NCBI RefSeq assembly: GCF_017311415.1
Contig: NZ_JAEKIS010000013.1
Coordinates: 86,025 to 150,024, forward strand
Direction of reading: 5' to 3'
Source of the DNA: Salipiger abyssi
Lineage (GTDB): Bacteria > Pseudomonadota > Alphaproteobacteria > Rhodobacterales > Rhodobacteraceae
Length of the DNA: 64,000 nt
The position numbers and the translations under genes are program-made. Of this stretch, positions 51,925 to 62,298 are shown piece after piece; positions within the stretch are counted from its first letter, which is position 1; every line of letters begins with the position of its first letter. The notes under the pieces were generated by a model that did no database searches, was not told where the DNA came from, and worked only from the letters and a program-made list of their open reading frames with translations.

Positions 51925-52679
51925 CCGCGCCCCCGCGTATAGATCCCTGCCGCCTTGGCGTTGAGCTGCGCCGTGTCCATGATCAGGCACACATCGGTGG
52001 TGTTGAAATCGTGATCCACATAAGCGCCCTCGCCCACGACGCCGCCGAGCCGCAGATAGCCCTTGATCAGCGCCGGCACCTCGCGCATGGCCTGCCGCCG
52101 GTCGATCTCTGCCTCGGGGATCAGATCCATGCTCTGGAACCGGCGCGAGCGCACCCGCAGCGGCTCGGGCGCGAGATGGCGGTGATGCAGCAGCGACAGC
52201 GGCTGCGTCAGCGGCGTCACATCGGTGCCGTGAAAGGAGGCGGTGCCGAAGAGGATCTCGATGCCGTGCTCGGCGACATAGTCCGCCAGCGCCTGCCACA
52301 GATGCATCATGGCCGTGCCGCCGCGATAATCGGGATGCAGGCAGGAGCGCCCCAGCTCCAGCAGCCGACGCCCCGAGCGGCGCAATGGCGTGAGATCGTA
52401 TTCGTCCTCCGAATAGAACTGCCCCGCCGCCGCCGCCTGATCGTCGCGCAGCAGCCGGTAGACCCCGACCACCGCGCCGTCGCGCCGGGCATCTGTCAGA
52501 ATCAGGTGATCGAAAAAGGGGTCGAACCGGTCGCGCTCCAGTCGCCGGTCGTGATCGACCAGCGCGCCGCCGCCGCCCAGCTCCTCGACGAAGACCTCGT
52601 AGCGCAGCCGCTGGGCCGCGGCGATATCCGCCGCGTCGCGCGCCAGCCGCACCGTGAAATCGCTCTCGTCCAGCGCCAT
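51921..52679 (-). CDS. olsB: L-ornithine N-alpha-acyltransferase OlsB
   Basis: First step of ornithine-lipid synthesis: transfers 3-hydroxyacyl from ACP to ornithine. The 252-aa GNAT-like protein has LRYEVFVEELG, FYSEDEYDL, LELGRSCLHPDYRGGTAMMHLW, LFGTASFHGTD, and the C-terminal IKGYLRLGGVVGEGAYVDHDFNTTDVCLI, all OlsB hallmarks. The ATG at 52679 is chosen over a GTG six codons upstream. A CtrA-type half-site TTAACCAT lies 89 bp upstream. Confidence 0.9.
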   Translation of the reverse strand: MALDESDFTVRLARDAADIAAAQRLRYEVFVEELGGGGALVDHDRRLERDRFDPFFDHLILTDARRDGAVVGVYRLLRDDQAAAAGQFYSEDEYDLTPLRRSGRRLLELGRSCLHPDYRGGTAMMHLWQALADYVAEHGIEILFGTASFHGTDVTPLTQPLSLLHHRHLAPEPLRVRSRRFQSMDLIPEAEIDRRQAMREVPALIKGYLRLGGVVGEGAYVDHDFNTTDVCLIMDTAQLNAKAAGIYTRGRG

Positions 52680-52767
52680 CCCTGCCTCTCGCTCCACGTT
52701 CCCGCGTTCTTAATGCGGCGCGGGCGTGAGGGAAACCGCTTTCGGCACCATCGCCCGTGAGGCGTGG

Positions 52768-52775
52768 TTAACCAT
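52768..52775 (+). promoter_or_regulatory. CtrA-type half-site TTAACCAT upstream of olsB
   Basis: TTAACCAT is the 8-mer half of the CtrA consensus used in several alphaproteobacteria. It sits in the 119-bp gap between the DUF3553 gene end and olsB. The second TTAA at 7-nt spacing is absent, so support is weak. Confidence 0.25.
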
Positions 52776-52798
52776 TCCGAAAGATCTCGACCCCTAGG

Positions 52799-52981
52799 TT
52801 ATTCGTCAAAGACCGGGAGGAGGCCAACACGTTTTCCGTCTATGACGACCTTTCCCTGCTCGCGGAAGTTGACTGTGATACGTCCGCCGATGTTGGATTG
52901 TACCTGCCCGGTGCCCCAGTCGGGCTGGTCGGGATGCGTCACCAGCATGCCGGGTTCGAGTAATGCGTTTAGGTCTTCCAT
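52799..52981 (-). CDS. DUF3553 small protein
   Basis: A 60-aa protein with the DUF3553 pattern: PGMLVTHPDQPDWGTGQVQS, then GGRITVNFREQGKVVID. The fold resembles an SH3-like CarD/UvrD-tail barrel. The ATG at 52981 fits the family. It diverges from chpT, with starts only 28 bp apart. Function unknown; related tails bind RNA polymerase or DNA. Confidence 0.82.
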   Translation of the reverse strand: MEDLNALLEPGMLVTHPDQPDWGTGQVQSNIGGRITVNFREQGKVVIDGKRVGLLPVFDE

Positions 52982-53009
52982 GTCCTGACCATCCTGAAGG
53001 GAGCCGCCG

Positions 53010-53612
53010 ATGTCCAACGATACTGCCAGATTGGCGACGCTGGTAGGGTCGCGCCTGTGTCACGATCTGGTGAGCCCGGTGGGCGCCATCTCGAACGGGC
53101 TGGAGCTGATCGCGCTGGCCGGCGCACCCGGGCCGGAAGAGATGTCGCTGATCGAAGAGAGCTGCGCATCGGCGGCGGCCCGCATCAATTTCTTCCGTGT
53201 CGCCTTCGGCAGCGCCTCGGACGAGCAGGAGATCGGGGCCCGCGAGGCGGCCAAGCTGTTGACGGCGTATTGCCGCGGCGGTCGGCTGCGGGTCGAGTGG
53301 CTGCCGACGCAGGCGACGCAGCGCAGCCAGGTGCAGCTCGCCTGCCTCGCCATGCTGTGCTGCGAGACGGCGCTGCCGCTGGGCGGTCAGGTGCAGATCT
53401 CGCGTGACGATGGGCTGTGGCAGATCACCGGCACCGGCCCGCGCCTTTCGGTCGAGCCGGCCCTTTGGGAGCAGCTCGCCAGCCAGAGGCTGAGCATGGA
53501 GCTGACGCCGGCTTCGGTTCAGTTCGCCTGCCTGGCGATGCTTGCCCCCGAACGCGGGCGCAAGCTGGCGGTGCATGCAGGCGAGGCCGCCGTCACCATC
53601 GAGATCGCCTGA
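53010..53612 (+). CDS. chpT: Histidine phosphotransferase ChpT
   Basis: ChpT passes phosphate from the hybrid kinase CckA to CtrA and CpdR. The 200-aa protein starts with the dimerisation helix LVGSRLCHDLVSPVGAISNGLEL, in which His18 is the phosphorylated residue, followed by a degenerate HATPase-like domain with no ATP-binding motif, as expected. GGGAGC lies upstream of the ATG. This links the locus to the same regulatory circuit as sciP at the left edge. Confidence 0.92.
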   Translation: MSNDTARLATLVGSRLCHDLVSPVGAISNGLELIALAGAPGPEEMSLIEESCASAAARINFFRVAFGSASDEQEIGAREAAKLLTAYCRGGRLRVEWLPTQATQRSQVQLACLAMLCCETALPLGGQVQISRDDGLWQITGTGPRLSVEPALWEQLASQRLSMELTPASVQFACLAMLAPERGRKLAVHAGEAAVTIEIA

Positions 53613-53615
53613 GCG

Positions 53616-54881
53616 CTAGCCGCGCACGGCACCGTCCGCGCGCACCACGTATTTGAACGAGGTGAGCTGCTCCGCCCCCACCGGGCCGCGCGCGTGCATC
53701 TTGCCGGTGGCGATACCGATCTCGGCGCCCATGCCGAACTCGCCGCCATCGGCGAACTGGGTGGAGGCGTTGACCATCACAATGGCGCTGTCCACCCGCT
53801 CGACAAAGCGCGAGATGGCGGCCTCGTCCTCGGCAAGAATGCAGTCGGTGTGGCTGGACCCGTAGCGCCGGATATGGGCAATCGCCGCGTCCTCGTCCTC
53901 GACCACCTTGGCGGCGATGATCTTGTCGAGATATTCGCAGCCCCAGTCCGCCTCGGTCGCCTGCGCCGTGCCGGCGATGGCCTGAAGCGCCTCGTCGGCG
54001 CGCACCTCGACCCCGGCCTCGACCAGCGCGCGGATCACGCCCTGACCGATCGTGTCGACCGCATCGCGGTGGATCAGCAGGCATTCGGCGGCGCCGCAGA
54101 TGCCGGTGCGGCGGGTCTTGGCGTTCATCACCACGCTCAGCGCCTTCACAGGGTCCGCCGACGGGTCGATATAGATATGCACGATCCCCTCGAGATGGGC
54201 GAAGACCGGCACCCGCGCCTCGCGCTGCACCAGCCCGACGAGCCCCTTGCCGCCGCGCGGCACGATGACGTCGACATAATCGGTCATTGTCAGCAGCTCG
54301 CTGACGGCGGCACGGTCACGGGTCGGCACGAGCTGGATCGCGTCCTCGGGCAGGCCCGCCTTGCGCAGCCCCTCGACCAGACAATCATGGATCGCGCGGG
54401 AGGAATGGAAGCTCTCCGAGCCGCCGCGCAGAATCACCGCATTGCCGGATTTCAGGCAGAGCGCGCCGGCATCGGCGGTGACGTTGGGACGCGATTCATA
54501 GATCACCCCCACCACGCCCAGCGGCGTGCGCACGCGCTGGATATGCAGCCCCGAAGGCTGGTCCCATTCGGCGATGACCTTGCCCACCGGATCCTTCTGC
54601 GCGGCAATGGCACGGAGCCCGTCGACGATGCCCTTGATCCGCTCCTCGGTGAGCAGAAGCCGGTCCATCATCGCATCGCTCAGCCCCTTGTCGCGGCCGA
54701 AGGCGAGATCCTGCTTGTTGGCTTCGACGATCTCCGCCCGGCGCGCCCAGACCGCCTCGGCGGCGGCCTCCAGCGCCTCGGTCTTGCGGGCTGGCGGGGT
54801 GAAGGCGAGCTCGGCTGCGGCCGCCTTGGCGCGGCGGCCGATTTCGGTCATGATCGCGGGAATATCGCTCATGTCTTTCAT
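53616..54881 (-). CDS. proA: Gamma-glutamyl phosphate reductase
   Basis: Second step of proline synthesis, NADPH reduction of gamma-glutamyl phosphate. The 421-aa protein has [29 protein letters not shown] and the catalytic cysteine in [14 protein letters not shown]. The ATG at 54881 follows AAGGG; a nearer ATG at 54872 is also possible. Converges with chpT. The gap of about 390 bp to proB holds repeat DNA. Confidence 0.96.
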   Translation of the reverse strand: MKDMSDIPAIMTEIGRRAKAAAAELAFTPPARKTEALEAAAEAVWARRAEIVEANKQDLAFGRDKGLSDAMMDRLLLTEERIKGIVDGLRAIAAQKDPVGKVIAEWDQPSGLHIQRVRTPLGVVGVIYESRPNVTADAGALCLKSGNAVILRGGSESFHSSRAIHDCLVEGLRKAGLPEDAIQLVPTRDRAAVSELLTMTDYVDVIVPRGGKGLVGLVQREARVPVFAHLEGIVHIYIDPSADPVKALSVVMNAKTRRTGICGAAECLLIHRDAVDTIGQGVIRALVEAGVEVRADEALQAIAGTAQATEADWGCEYLDKIIAAKVVEDEDAAIAHIRRYGSSHTDCILAEDEAAISRFVERVDSAIVMVNASTQFADGGEFGMGAEIGIATGKMHARGPVGAEQLTSFKYVVRADGAVRG

Positions 54882-54992
54882 CGCTTTCACCCTTGTGGTG
54901 CGTTGTCAGGAGCCCCCTTATAGCGCCGCCCCGCGACGGAGGACAGCGGGTTCTGAGGAGGCGCCTGAAGCCGCAGCCTCAACGCTGTGCGC

Positions 54993-55016
54993 GGTGGGCA
55001 GATTGCCCACCCTACG
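54993..55016. repeat. Short interspersed palindrome GGTGGGCA-N3-TGCCCACC, copy 5
   Basis: Same unit as at 1556, loop GAT, tail CTACG. Together with the long repeat that begins 38 bp further on, it reproduces the order seen at 1556-1830. Confidence 0.75.
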
Positions 55017-55053
55017 AGGCCACTTCCACACGCCACCATCGTAAAGCAACGAC

Positions 55054-55215
55054 AGCCGCGCCATCGCCGGCCCGTGGGATGGCGAACTGACTGACGAATC
55101 TCTCGATTTATCCCGGCCACATCCGAAAGACCTAGACACACAGTGCCGATGTCACCAAATCGCCAGCCCGCCGAGACGGGCCGGCGATGGCGCGGCGGCT
55201 TCGCCTTGTTCCGCG
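55054..55215. repeat. Long interspersed repeat element, copy 2, with 21-bp terminal inverted repeats
   Basis: Arms GCCGCGCCATCGCCGGCCCGT (split here as 55055-55075) and its exact reverse complement at 55176-55196 enclose about 100 bp homologous to 1620-1710. The tail (CCTTGTTCCGCG) also matches copy 1. With the short palindrome just upstream, it fills the proB-proA gap (54882-55274), in which no ORF is seen. A miniature mobile element or a large structured RNA repeat fits. Confidence 0.7.
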
Positions 55216-55274
55216 CGGCCAGCGTTCGAGCGTCCACGACAGACGAAAGACCGGCAGCCGCGCGCGCCTCCCCC

Positions 55275-57439
<2,165 letters not shown>

Positions 57440-57604
57440 TTACAGCGAGTCCCGGCGCTTCTCAAGCGGCCCGGTTCGACAGGCGTATGTGCCAAAGAGC
57501 AGAAGATCCGGGCCAGTCAAAGGCGGGCCTGTCGCCTCTTCTCTTTCAAACCAGACAAACGGGGCGATATCTGCGCCCTTGCACCGTCCGGGAAGAAGGA
57601 GAAG

Positions 57605-57681
57605 TGGCGCGGTTGACGGGGCTCGAACCCGCGACCCCCGGCGTGACAGGCCGGTACTCTAACCATCTGAGCTACAACCGC
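57605..57681 (-). tRNA. tRNA-Asp (GTC), copy downstream
   Basis: Minus-strand cloverleaf with acceptor GCGGTTG/CAACCGC, D-arm GCTCAGATGGTTAGAGT, anticodon loop CTGTCAC (anticodon GTC), T-arm GCGGGTTCGAGCCCCG, discriminator G and encoded CCA. Confidence 0.95.
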
Positions 57682-57714
57682 GCATCAGGCGGGGTGCGTG
57701 GATCGGGGCAGTGG

Positions 57715-57791
57715 TGGCGCGGTTGACGGGGCTCGAACCCGCGACCCCCGGCGTGACAGGCCGGTACTCTAACCATCTGAGCTACAACCGC
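57715..57791 (-). tRNA. tRNA-Asp (GTC), copy upstream
   Basis: Identical to the copy at 57605-57681 over the whole tRNA including CCA. The two genes repeat at a 110-bp interval and are probably one transcript leading towards obgE. Confidence 0.95.
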
Positions 57792-58274
57792 TCACTGCCT
57801 CCGAGGAGCGCGTCCCCGAATGTGGAGGCCCTTCTAGGCGGGCACCAATGCCCCGTCAAGCGCTTTTGATCGCCGGCCACCGGCAATTTCCGCGAAATCG
57901 CCGCAAAACCCTATCCGGAACGGCGCACGGGCACGCCGGCGAGGCGAAAAACGAGAAATCATATCACCATATCAAAAGGATAGCCCAACACACAGATCTT
58001 GAACGGCGAGACACGACCGATGGAAATCCCTTCGCCGATCTTCCGTGAACGCTGCGAAGACTCTGCCCCGTCGCGCAGCGCATAATGCGTGGCAGGGTTT
58101 GTCGCGCACGATCCGCGCCCCGGGGCATGGCGATCCGCGCATGGCACGCGCCTGTCACGCGGGGGCCGTCGCCCCCCCCGCCCCTACTGTCTCGCGATTC
58201 GCACAGGCCAATGGCCGTTCACCATGCATGGCGCGGCGATTCCGCGACACCTTCCCGGCGGTGCGTTTTCAAAG
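57792..58274. other. 483-bp gap without a convincing gene
   Basis: Reading frames here are short and of poor coding character. The tRNA promoter should lie near 57795-57850. A GC-rich run of C residues is at 58170-58190. Nothing else was recognised. Confidence 0.4.
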
Positions 58275-58538
58275 TCAGCCGCCGATCCGCCGGGGTTGAA
58301 TTGCATCGCTTTCATGGGTTTCGACGGCATCCGCCAGGCGGTCGAGCTCCGCCGCGAGCAGAATGATCTGGGTCACACGAACCGAAGCTTCCGACCGGGC
58401 CACCTCATAACCAGCATATTCGACAAGCGCCGCTGCCGTTCTCAACAATCGTGGTATTGCCGTCTGTCCCGATATACCCTGCGCCTCCGATACCAGCGCC
58501 GCCAGCACGTCAGGCTCTCCCTCAGGTAAAATATCCAC
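58275..58538 (-). CDS. Possible small helical protein, 87 aa
   Basis: Unrecognised. The predicted product is acidic-to-neutral and helical throughout (PDVLAALVSEAQG, LLRTAAALVEYAGYEVARSEASVRVTQIILLAAELDRLADAVE), with a composition more like a real protein than the surrounding frames. The start is GTG at 58538, with GAGG about 8 bases upstream. It stands in an otherwise gene-poor stretch. No family, no partner. Confidence 0.4.
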   Translation of the reverse strand: MDILPEGEPDVLAALVSEAQGISGQTAIPRLLRTAAALVEYAGYEVARSEASVRVTQIILLAAELDRLADAVETHESDAIQPRRIGG

Positions 58539-59018
58539 TCCAACCTCTATTCAAATACGTCCCTCACACAATCCCCATCCCGGACAGGACCGGACTCCCG
58601 CCAGCGCCCGGCGAAAAATCACCAGCCACAACCGCAGCCGCGACATCGGACCCGATCCCCATGGGGCCGACACCGCGGGCGCCCGAACGACGCCCCCCAG
58701 TCCACGCGCGGTAAAGAGCCGCGCACCACGCCCGCTTCAGGATCGCCACCGCCCCGCTTCACCCGAAAATCCGGGTGAGCCCGGTTTGGGGCCGGCAGAG
58801 AGATCCACACCTCAGGCTCGGTAGAGTTGATCCTAGCACAACACGGCAAAATTGAAAAAAGCATAGCGATGCGGCACCGACCGGCGAACATGCGGCGATG
58901 TTCGCGCAAACCTGCCACCCGCTTTCAAAAACCGCGAAAGATCTGCGGGATCGCCTTGAATTCCCAAATAATAACAGGCATCTGTTGCGCTTAAGCGTCA
59001 GAGCGAAATTTCGTCCCA
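58539..59018. other. 480-bp gap, partly AT-rich, without a convincing gene
   Basis: The left half is GC-rich with only short frames. The right half (about 58820-59000) is distinctly AT-richer and may hold promoters for the LytTR gene on the right and the small ORF on the left. No hairpin terminator and no known RNA was recognised. Confidence 0.35.
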
Positions 59019-59888
59019 GTGCCCAGATTCCTCCACCTCGATTTGCACCTGAGAAGCGCGACCTTTGAGCCGCTGGAGCTGAGCGCGCAGCAGTTTCTGG
59101 ACCTGTTCCAGAACCGGCTGACCTGGCGCTACATGTCGCTGGTCTTTGTGATTCTCATTGCCGCCGATCCCAGTGGGCTGGCAGGCCAATTGCCGGCGGC
59201 GGTGTTTCTGCTGGCCTGGCTGGTGGCGTTTCTGTTGTATCTGGCGCTGCAATCGGTGCTGATCGTCGCTATCGCTGCACTGCGCCAGATCCTGCCAAGA
59301 CCCGCGATTTACTGGCCGATCATCAGCCTTTTCAGCTTCGCACCCACCCTGCTGCTGATCGAGGCGGGAGTTTCGCTGATCAGCGGCGAAGCGCTGAAAC
59401 CGATGCTGTTCGAGCGGATGCTGTTCATCGCGATCACGGTGATCGTGTTCGAGACGATGTATATGCGCTTCGTGCTGCCGCGCGTCCTCGCCCCCGCCCC
59501 CGTGCCTGTCCCAGGCCCCAAGCCGGCGCCGACATACCCGGCTCCCGCCGACACGGAAGACGGCGGCGGGCGGCTGCTGGTGATCGGCGGTCAGCCCGTG
59601 GCGCTTCAGGCGGTGGAGCTCATCGAAGCACATGAGCACCATGTACACGTGCGCATGCGCGACGACATGCTCACCCAGCGTGCACGGCTCTCCGATATCG
59701 TCGCCCAGACCGGACCGGAGGACGGGGTCCAGCCGCACCGCTCCTGGTGGGTGGCGCGCGGGGCAGTCGCCGGGCTCGACCGCGAGAGCGGCAAGCCGGT
59801 GTTGCGGCTCGCCGACGGCAAGGCGGTTCCGGTGGCGCGGGGGCGGCTCGCCGACGTGCGGAACTGGATCGCAACCTATCTCGTCTGA
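59019..59888 (+). CDS. Membrane-anchored LytTR-type DNA-binding regulator
   Basis: A 289-aa protein with an N-terminal block of about four membrane helices (38-160), a proline-rich linker (LAPAPVPVPGPKPAPTYPAP, about 168-187), and a C-terminal LytTR domain (LIEAHEHHVHVRMRDDMLTQRARLSDIV, then PHRSWWVARGAVAG). The layout is that of membrane LytTR regulators that sense envelope or external signals directly. The ORF begins at a GTG with no clear ribosome-binding site; an internal ATG at residue 39 is an alternative start. Confidence 0.8.
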   Translation: MPRFLHLDLHLRSATFEPLELSAQQFLDLFQNRLTWRYMSLVFVILIAADPSGLAGQLPAAVFLLAWLVAFLLYLALQSVLIVAIAALRQILPRPAIYWPIISLFSFAPTLLLIEAGVSLISGEALKPMLFERMLFIAITVIVFETMYMRFVLPRVLAPAPVPVPGPKPAPTYPAPADTEDGGGRLLVIGGQPVALQAVELIEAHEHHVHVRMRDDMLTQRARLSDIVAQTGPEDGVQPHRSWWVARGAVAGLDRESGKPVLRLADGKAVPVARGRLADVRNWIATYLV

Positions 59889-59980
59889 ACTCAGACGCGG
59901 CGGCGGGCGCGAGATGGCCTTTACGCTCCGGGCATCATTTCCTATATATTCGCTCAGGAAACGACACAGAGGTCCAGGTC

Positions 59981-60337
59981 ATGGATGATGCACCGCTCGA
60001 AGGCGCGCCGCTGATTGCGCCCTCCAGCACCGAGCACCCGCTCTACGACACGGTCGTGGAGGCCTGCCGGTCTGTCTACGATCCGGAAATCCCGGTCAAC
60101 ATCTACGATTTGGGTCTCATCTACACGGTCGAGATCGACACCGAGAACGCCGTGAAGGTGATCATGACCCTGACCGCGCCCGGTTGTCCCGTGGCCGGCG
60201 AGATGCCCGGCTGGGTGCAGGACGCCGTCGGCGCGGTGCCGGGCATCAAGGACGTGGATGTCGAGATGGTGTTCGATCCACCCTGGGGCATGGACATGAT
60301 GTCGGACGAGGCGCGGCTCGAGCTGGGTTTCATGTGA
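59981..60337 (+). CDS. SufT-like / MIP18 (DUF59) Fe-S assembly protein
   Basis: A 118-aa DUF59 protein: VYDPEIPVNIYDLGLIYTVEID, then MTLTAPGCPVAGEMP with the conserved cysteine, and FDPPWGMDMMSDEARLELGFM at the end. In relatives SufT sits at the end of the suf operon and helps mature Fe-S proteins under demand. Here no sufBCDS genes are nearby, but a SufA-like gene lies two genes downstream. Confidence 0.88.
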   Translation: MDDAPLEGAPLIAPSSTEHPLYDTVVEACRSVYDPEIPVNIYDLGLIYTVEIDTENAVKVIMTLTAPGCPVAGEMPGWVQDAVGAVPGIKDVDVEMVFDPPWGMDMMSDEARLELGFM

Positions 60338-60341
60338 TCGC

Positions 60342-60902
60342 ATGAGCGAGCGCGACAAGATGATCGCGGGTTTGCTCTACGACCCCGGCGATCCCGCGCT
60401 CGCAGCAGACCGGCGCCGGGCCCAGGAGCTGATGCGCGCCTATAACGCGACAATTGTCGGCGATGGCGAACGGGACGCACTGCTCGATGCGCTGTTGGGC
60501 GGGCGTGGCGAGCGTTGCGCTTTGCGGGCGCCGCTCTATGTCGATTATGGCTGGAACGTATTTCTCGGCGACGGCGTCTTCCTGAACTACGGCTGCGTGC
60601 TGCTCGATGTCTGCCCGATCCATATCGGCAGCGGCACCCAGATCGGCCCTTATGTGCAGATCCTCACCGCCGATCATCCGCGCGGCGCGGAAGAGCGCGC
60701 CAGCGGGCTGGAGCTCGGCCGGCCCGTGCGGATCGGCCGCGATGTCTGGATCGGCGGCGGCGCGCTGATCCTGCCGGGCCTCACCATCGGCGACGGTGCG
60801 GTGATCGGCGCGGGGGCAGTTGTGACCCGAGACGTGCAAAAAGGCGCGACCGTCGCCGGCAACCCTGCCCGCCCGCTTGTTTCGGACCGGGCCAGCGCTT
60901 AG
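60342..60902 (+). CDS. Sugar O-acetyltransferase (maltose acetyltransferase type)
   Basis: A 186-aa left-handed beta-helix enzyme. It has the Maa N-terminal cap (DKMIAGLLYDPGDPAL), the hexapeptide repeats LYVDYGWNVFLGDGVFLNYGCVLLD, the catalytic histidine in ILTADHP, and RIGRDVWIGGGALILPGLTIGDGAVIGAGAVV. It starts 4 bp after the SufT-like gene, so it is co-transcribed although functionally unrelated. Confidence 0.9.
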   Translation: MSERDKMIAGLLYDPGDPALAADRRRAQELMRAYNATIVGDGERDALLDALLGGRGERCALRAPLYVDYGWNVFLGDGVFLNYGCVLLDVCPIHIGSGTQIGPYVQILTADHPRGAEERASGLELGRPVRIGRDVWIGGGALILPGLTIGDGAVIGAGAVVTRDVQKGATVAGNPARPLVSDRASA

Positions 60903-60927
60903 ATTCATTCCGTAAGGAGGCATGCTC

Positions 60928-61308
60928 ATGTTTGGCATTCCGGGAAAACAGGCGGTCACCATGACCCCCGCCGCCATCGCACAGGTCCGCAAGCTCATGG
61001 AGCGTGACGGCCGTGCAGGCCTGCGAATCGGCCTCAAGAAGGGCGGTTGCGCCGGCATGGAATACACCATGGATTTCGTCGACGAAGCCGATGGCAACGA
61101 CGAGGTCGTCGAGCAGGACGGCGCCCGGGTGATGATCGCCCCCATGGCGCAGATGTTTCTCTTCGGCACCGAGATCGACTACCAGACCTCGCTTCTGGAA
61201 TCCGGCTTCCAGTTCAACAATCCGAACGTGACCGATGCCTGCGGCTGCGGCGAATCGATCAAATTCAAGGATATCGACGAGCTTCAGGCCGAGCGCGACG
61301 CAAACTGA
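60928..61308 (+). CDS. A-type Fe-S carrier, SufA/IscA-like (HesB family)
   Basis: A 126-aa carrier with ligands in KKGGCAGMEY (about Cys41) and DACGCGESIKF (about Cys106 and Cys108). It is distinct from the ErpA at 28414. The second of two close ATGs (60928) is preferred because AAGGAGG is 7 bases upstream of it but only 1 base from the first. Likely partner of the SufT-like protein two genes upstream. Confidence 0.88.
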   Translation: MFGIPGKQAVTMTPAAIAQVRKLMERDGRAGLRIGLKKGGCAGMEYTMDFVDEADGNDEVVEQDGARVMIAPMAQMFLFGTEIDYQTSLLESGFQFNNPNVTDACGCGESIKFKDIDELQAERDAN

Positions 61309-61405
61309 GGCTCGCGCCGGCTCTGCGGCATGTCTCTCCGCCCTGCGCCCTTGACGCCGCCGCCCCGGCCCTGATGATGGGCGCGCAACGAAAACGGGAG
61401 AGATC

Positions 61406-62152
61406 ATGCGCAGGAAACTTGCCGCCGGCAATTGGAAGATGAACGGGCTGAAAGCGGCGCTTTCGGAGCTCGACGGGATGGAAGCGGCAGCGGACGGCGC
61501 GTCCGAAGTGCTGATCTGCCCGCCCGCGACGCTGGTCGCGGCGGCGGCCCAGACGGCAAAGGGCATCGCCATCGGCGGGCAGGATTGCCACGCCAACGCC
61601 TCGGGCGCCCATACCGGCGACATCTCGGCGCCGATGCTGGCAGATGCCGGCGCCACCTACGTGATCCTGGGCCATTCCGAGCGCCGCACCGATCACGACG
61701 AGCATGACGAACATGTGCGTGAGAAATGCAAATCCGCCTGGGAGGCCGGGCTGAACGTTGTGCTCTGCGTCGGCGAGAGTCTGGCCGAGCGCGAGGCGCA
61801 GAACACCCTCGACATCATCGGCGGGCAGCTCGCAGGCTCGGTGCCCGACGGCGCCACCGGGCACAATCTGGTCATCGCCTACGAGCCGATCTGGGCCATC
61901 GGCACCGGCAAGGTGCCCACTACCGACCAGATCGGCGAGGTGCATGATTTCATGCGCGCCCGTCTCGAAAAGCGCTTTGGCGAGGGCGTGGGCCGCTCCG
62001 TCCGGCTGCTCTATGGCGGTTCGGTGAAGCCCGGCAACGCGACCGAGATCTTTGCCGTCTCCAATGTCGACGGCGCGCTTGTCGGCGGTGCTTCGCTGAA
62101 GGCGGCGGATTTCGTGCCGATCATCGAGGCGCTGAACGCCAGCGCGGGCTGA
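61406..62152 (+). CDS. tpiA: Triosephosphate isomerase
   Basis: Interconverts DHAP and glyceraldehyde-3-phosphate. The 248-aa protein has the catalytic AAGNWKMNG (Lys11), ILGHSERR (His90) and [12 protein letters not shown] (Glu160), with the phosphate loop YGGSVKPGN. Single gene with its own terminator. Confidence 0.97.
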   Translation: MRRKLAAGNWKMNGLKAALSELDGMEAAADGASEVLICPPATLVAAAAQTAKGIAIGGQDCHANASGAHTGDISAPMLADAGATYVILGHSERRTDHDEHDEHVREKCKSAWEAGLNVVLCVGESLAEREAQNTLDIIGGQLAGSVPDGATGHNLVIAYEPIWAIGTGKVPTTDQIGEVHDFMRARLEKRFGEGVGRSVRLLYGGSVKPGNATEIFAVSNVDGALVGGASLKAADFVPIIEALNASAG

Positions 62153-62177
62153 GGCTGCGAAATTGTTCTGAAAGTCG

Positions 62178-62211
62178 AAACGATACCCGCGGCATCGCGG
62201 GTATCGTTTTT
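62178..62211 (+). terminator. Rho-independent terminator after tpiA
   Basis: AACGATACCCGCG (62179-62191) pairs with CGCGGGTATCGTT (62196-62208) around GCAT, followed by a T run. The A run on the other side makes it possibly bidirectional. Confidence 0.92.
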
Positions 62212-62298
62212 ATATGCCTCATTTTTGCCAGAATCTCTTGTGCCCCGGGCGCAACGCTATAGCGTTGCAATTGTTGGTTGTTTTCTGGGGGTACGACA

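Noticed and set aside
52776..52795. CCGAAAGATCTCGACC resembling the core of the long repeat
   Set aside because: Only about 16 bases match and arms are missing; chance or a decayed remnant cannot be told apart.
58564..58749. 61-codon minus-strand frame (MAILKRAW...)
   Set aside because: Glycine-rich, low-complexity translation without a ribosome-binding site or family resemblance.
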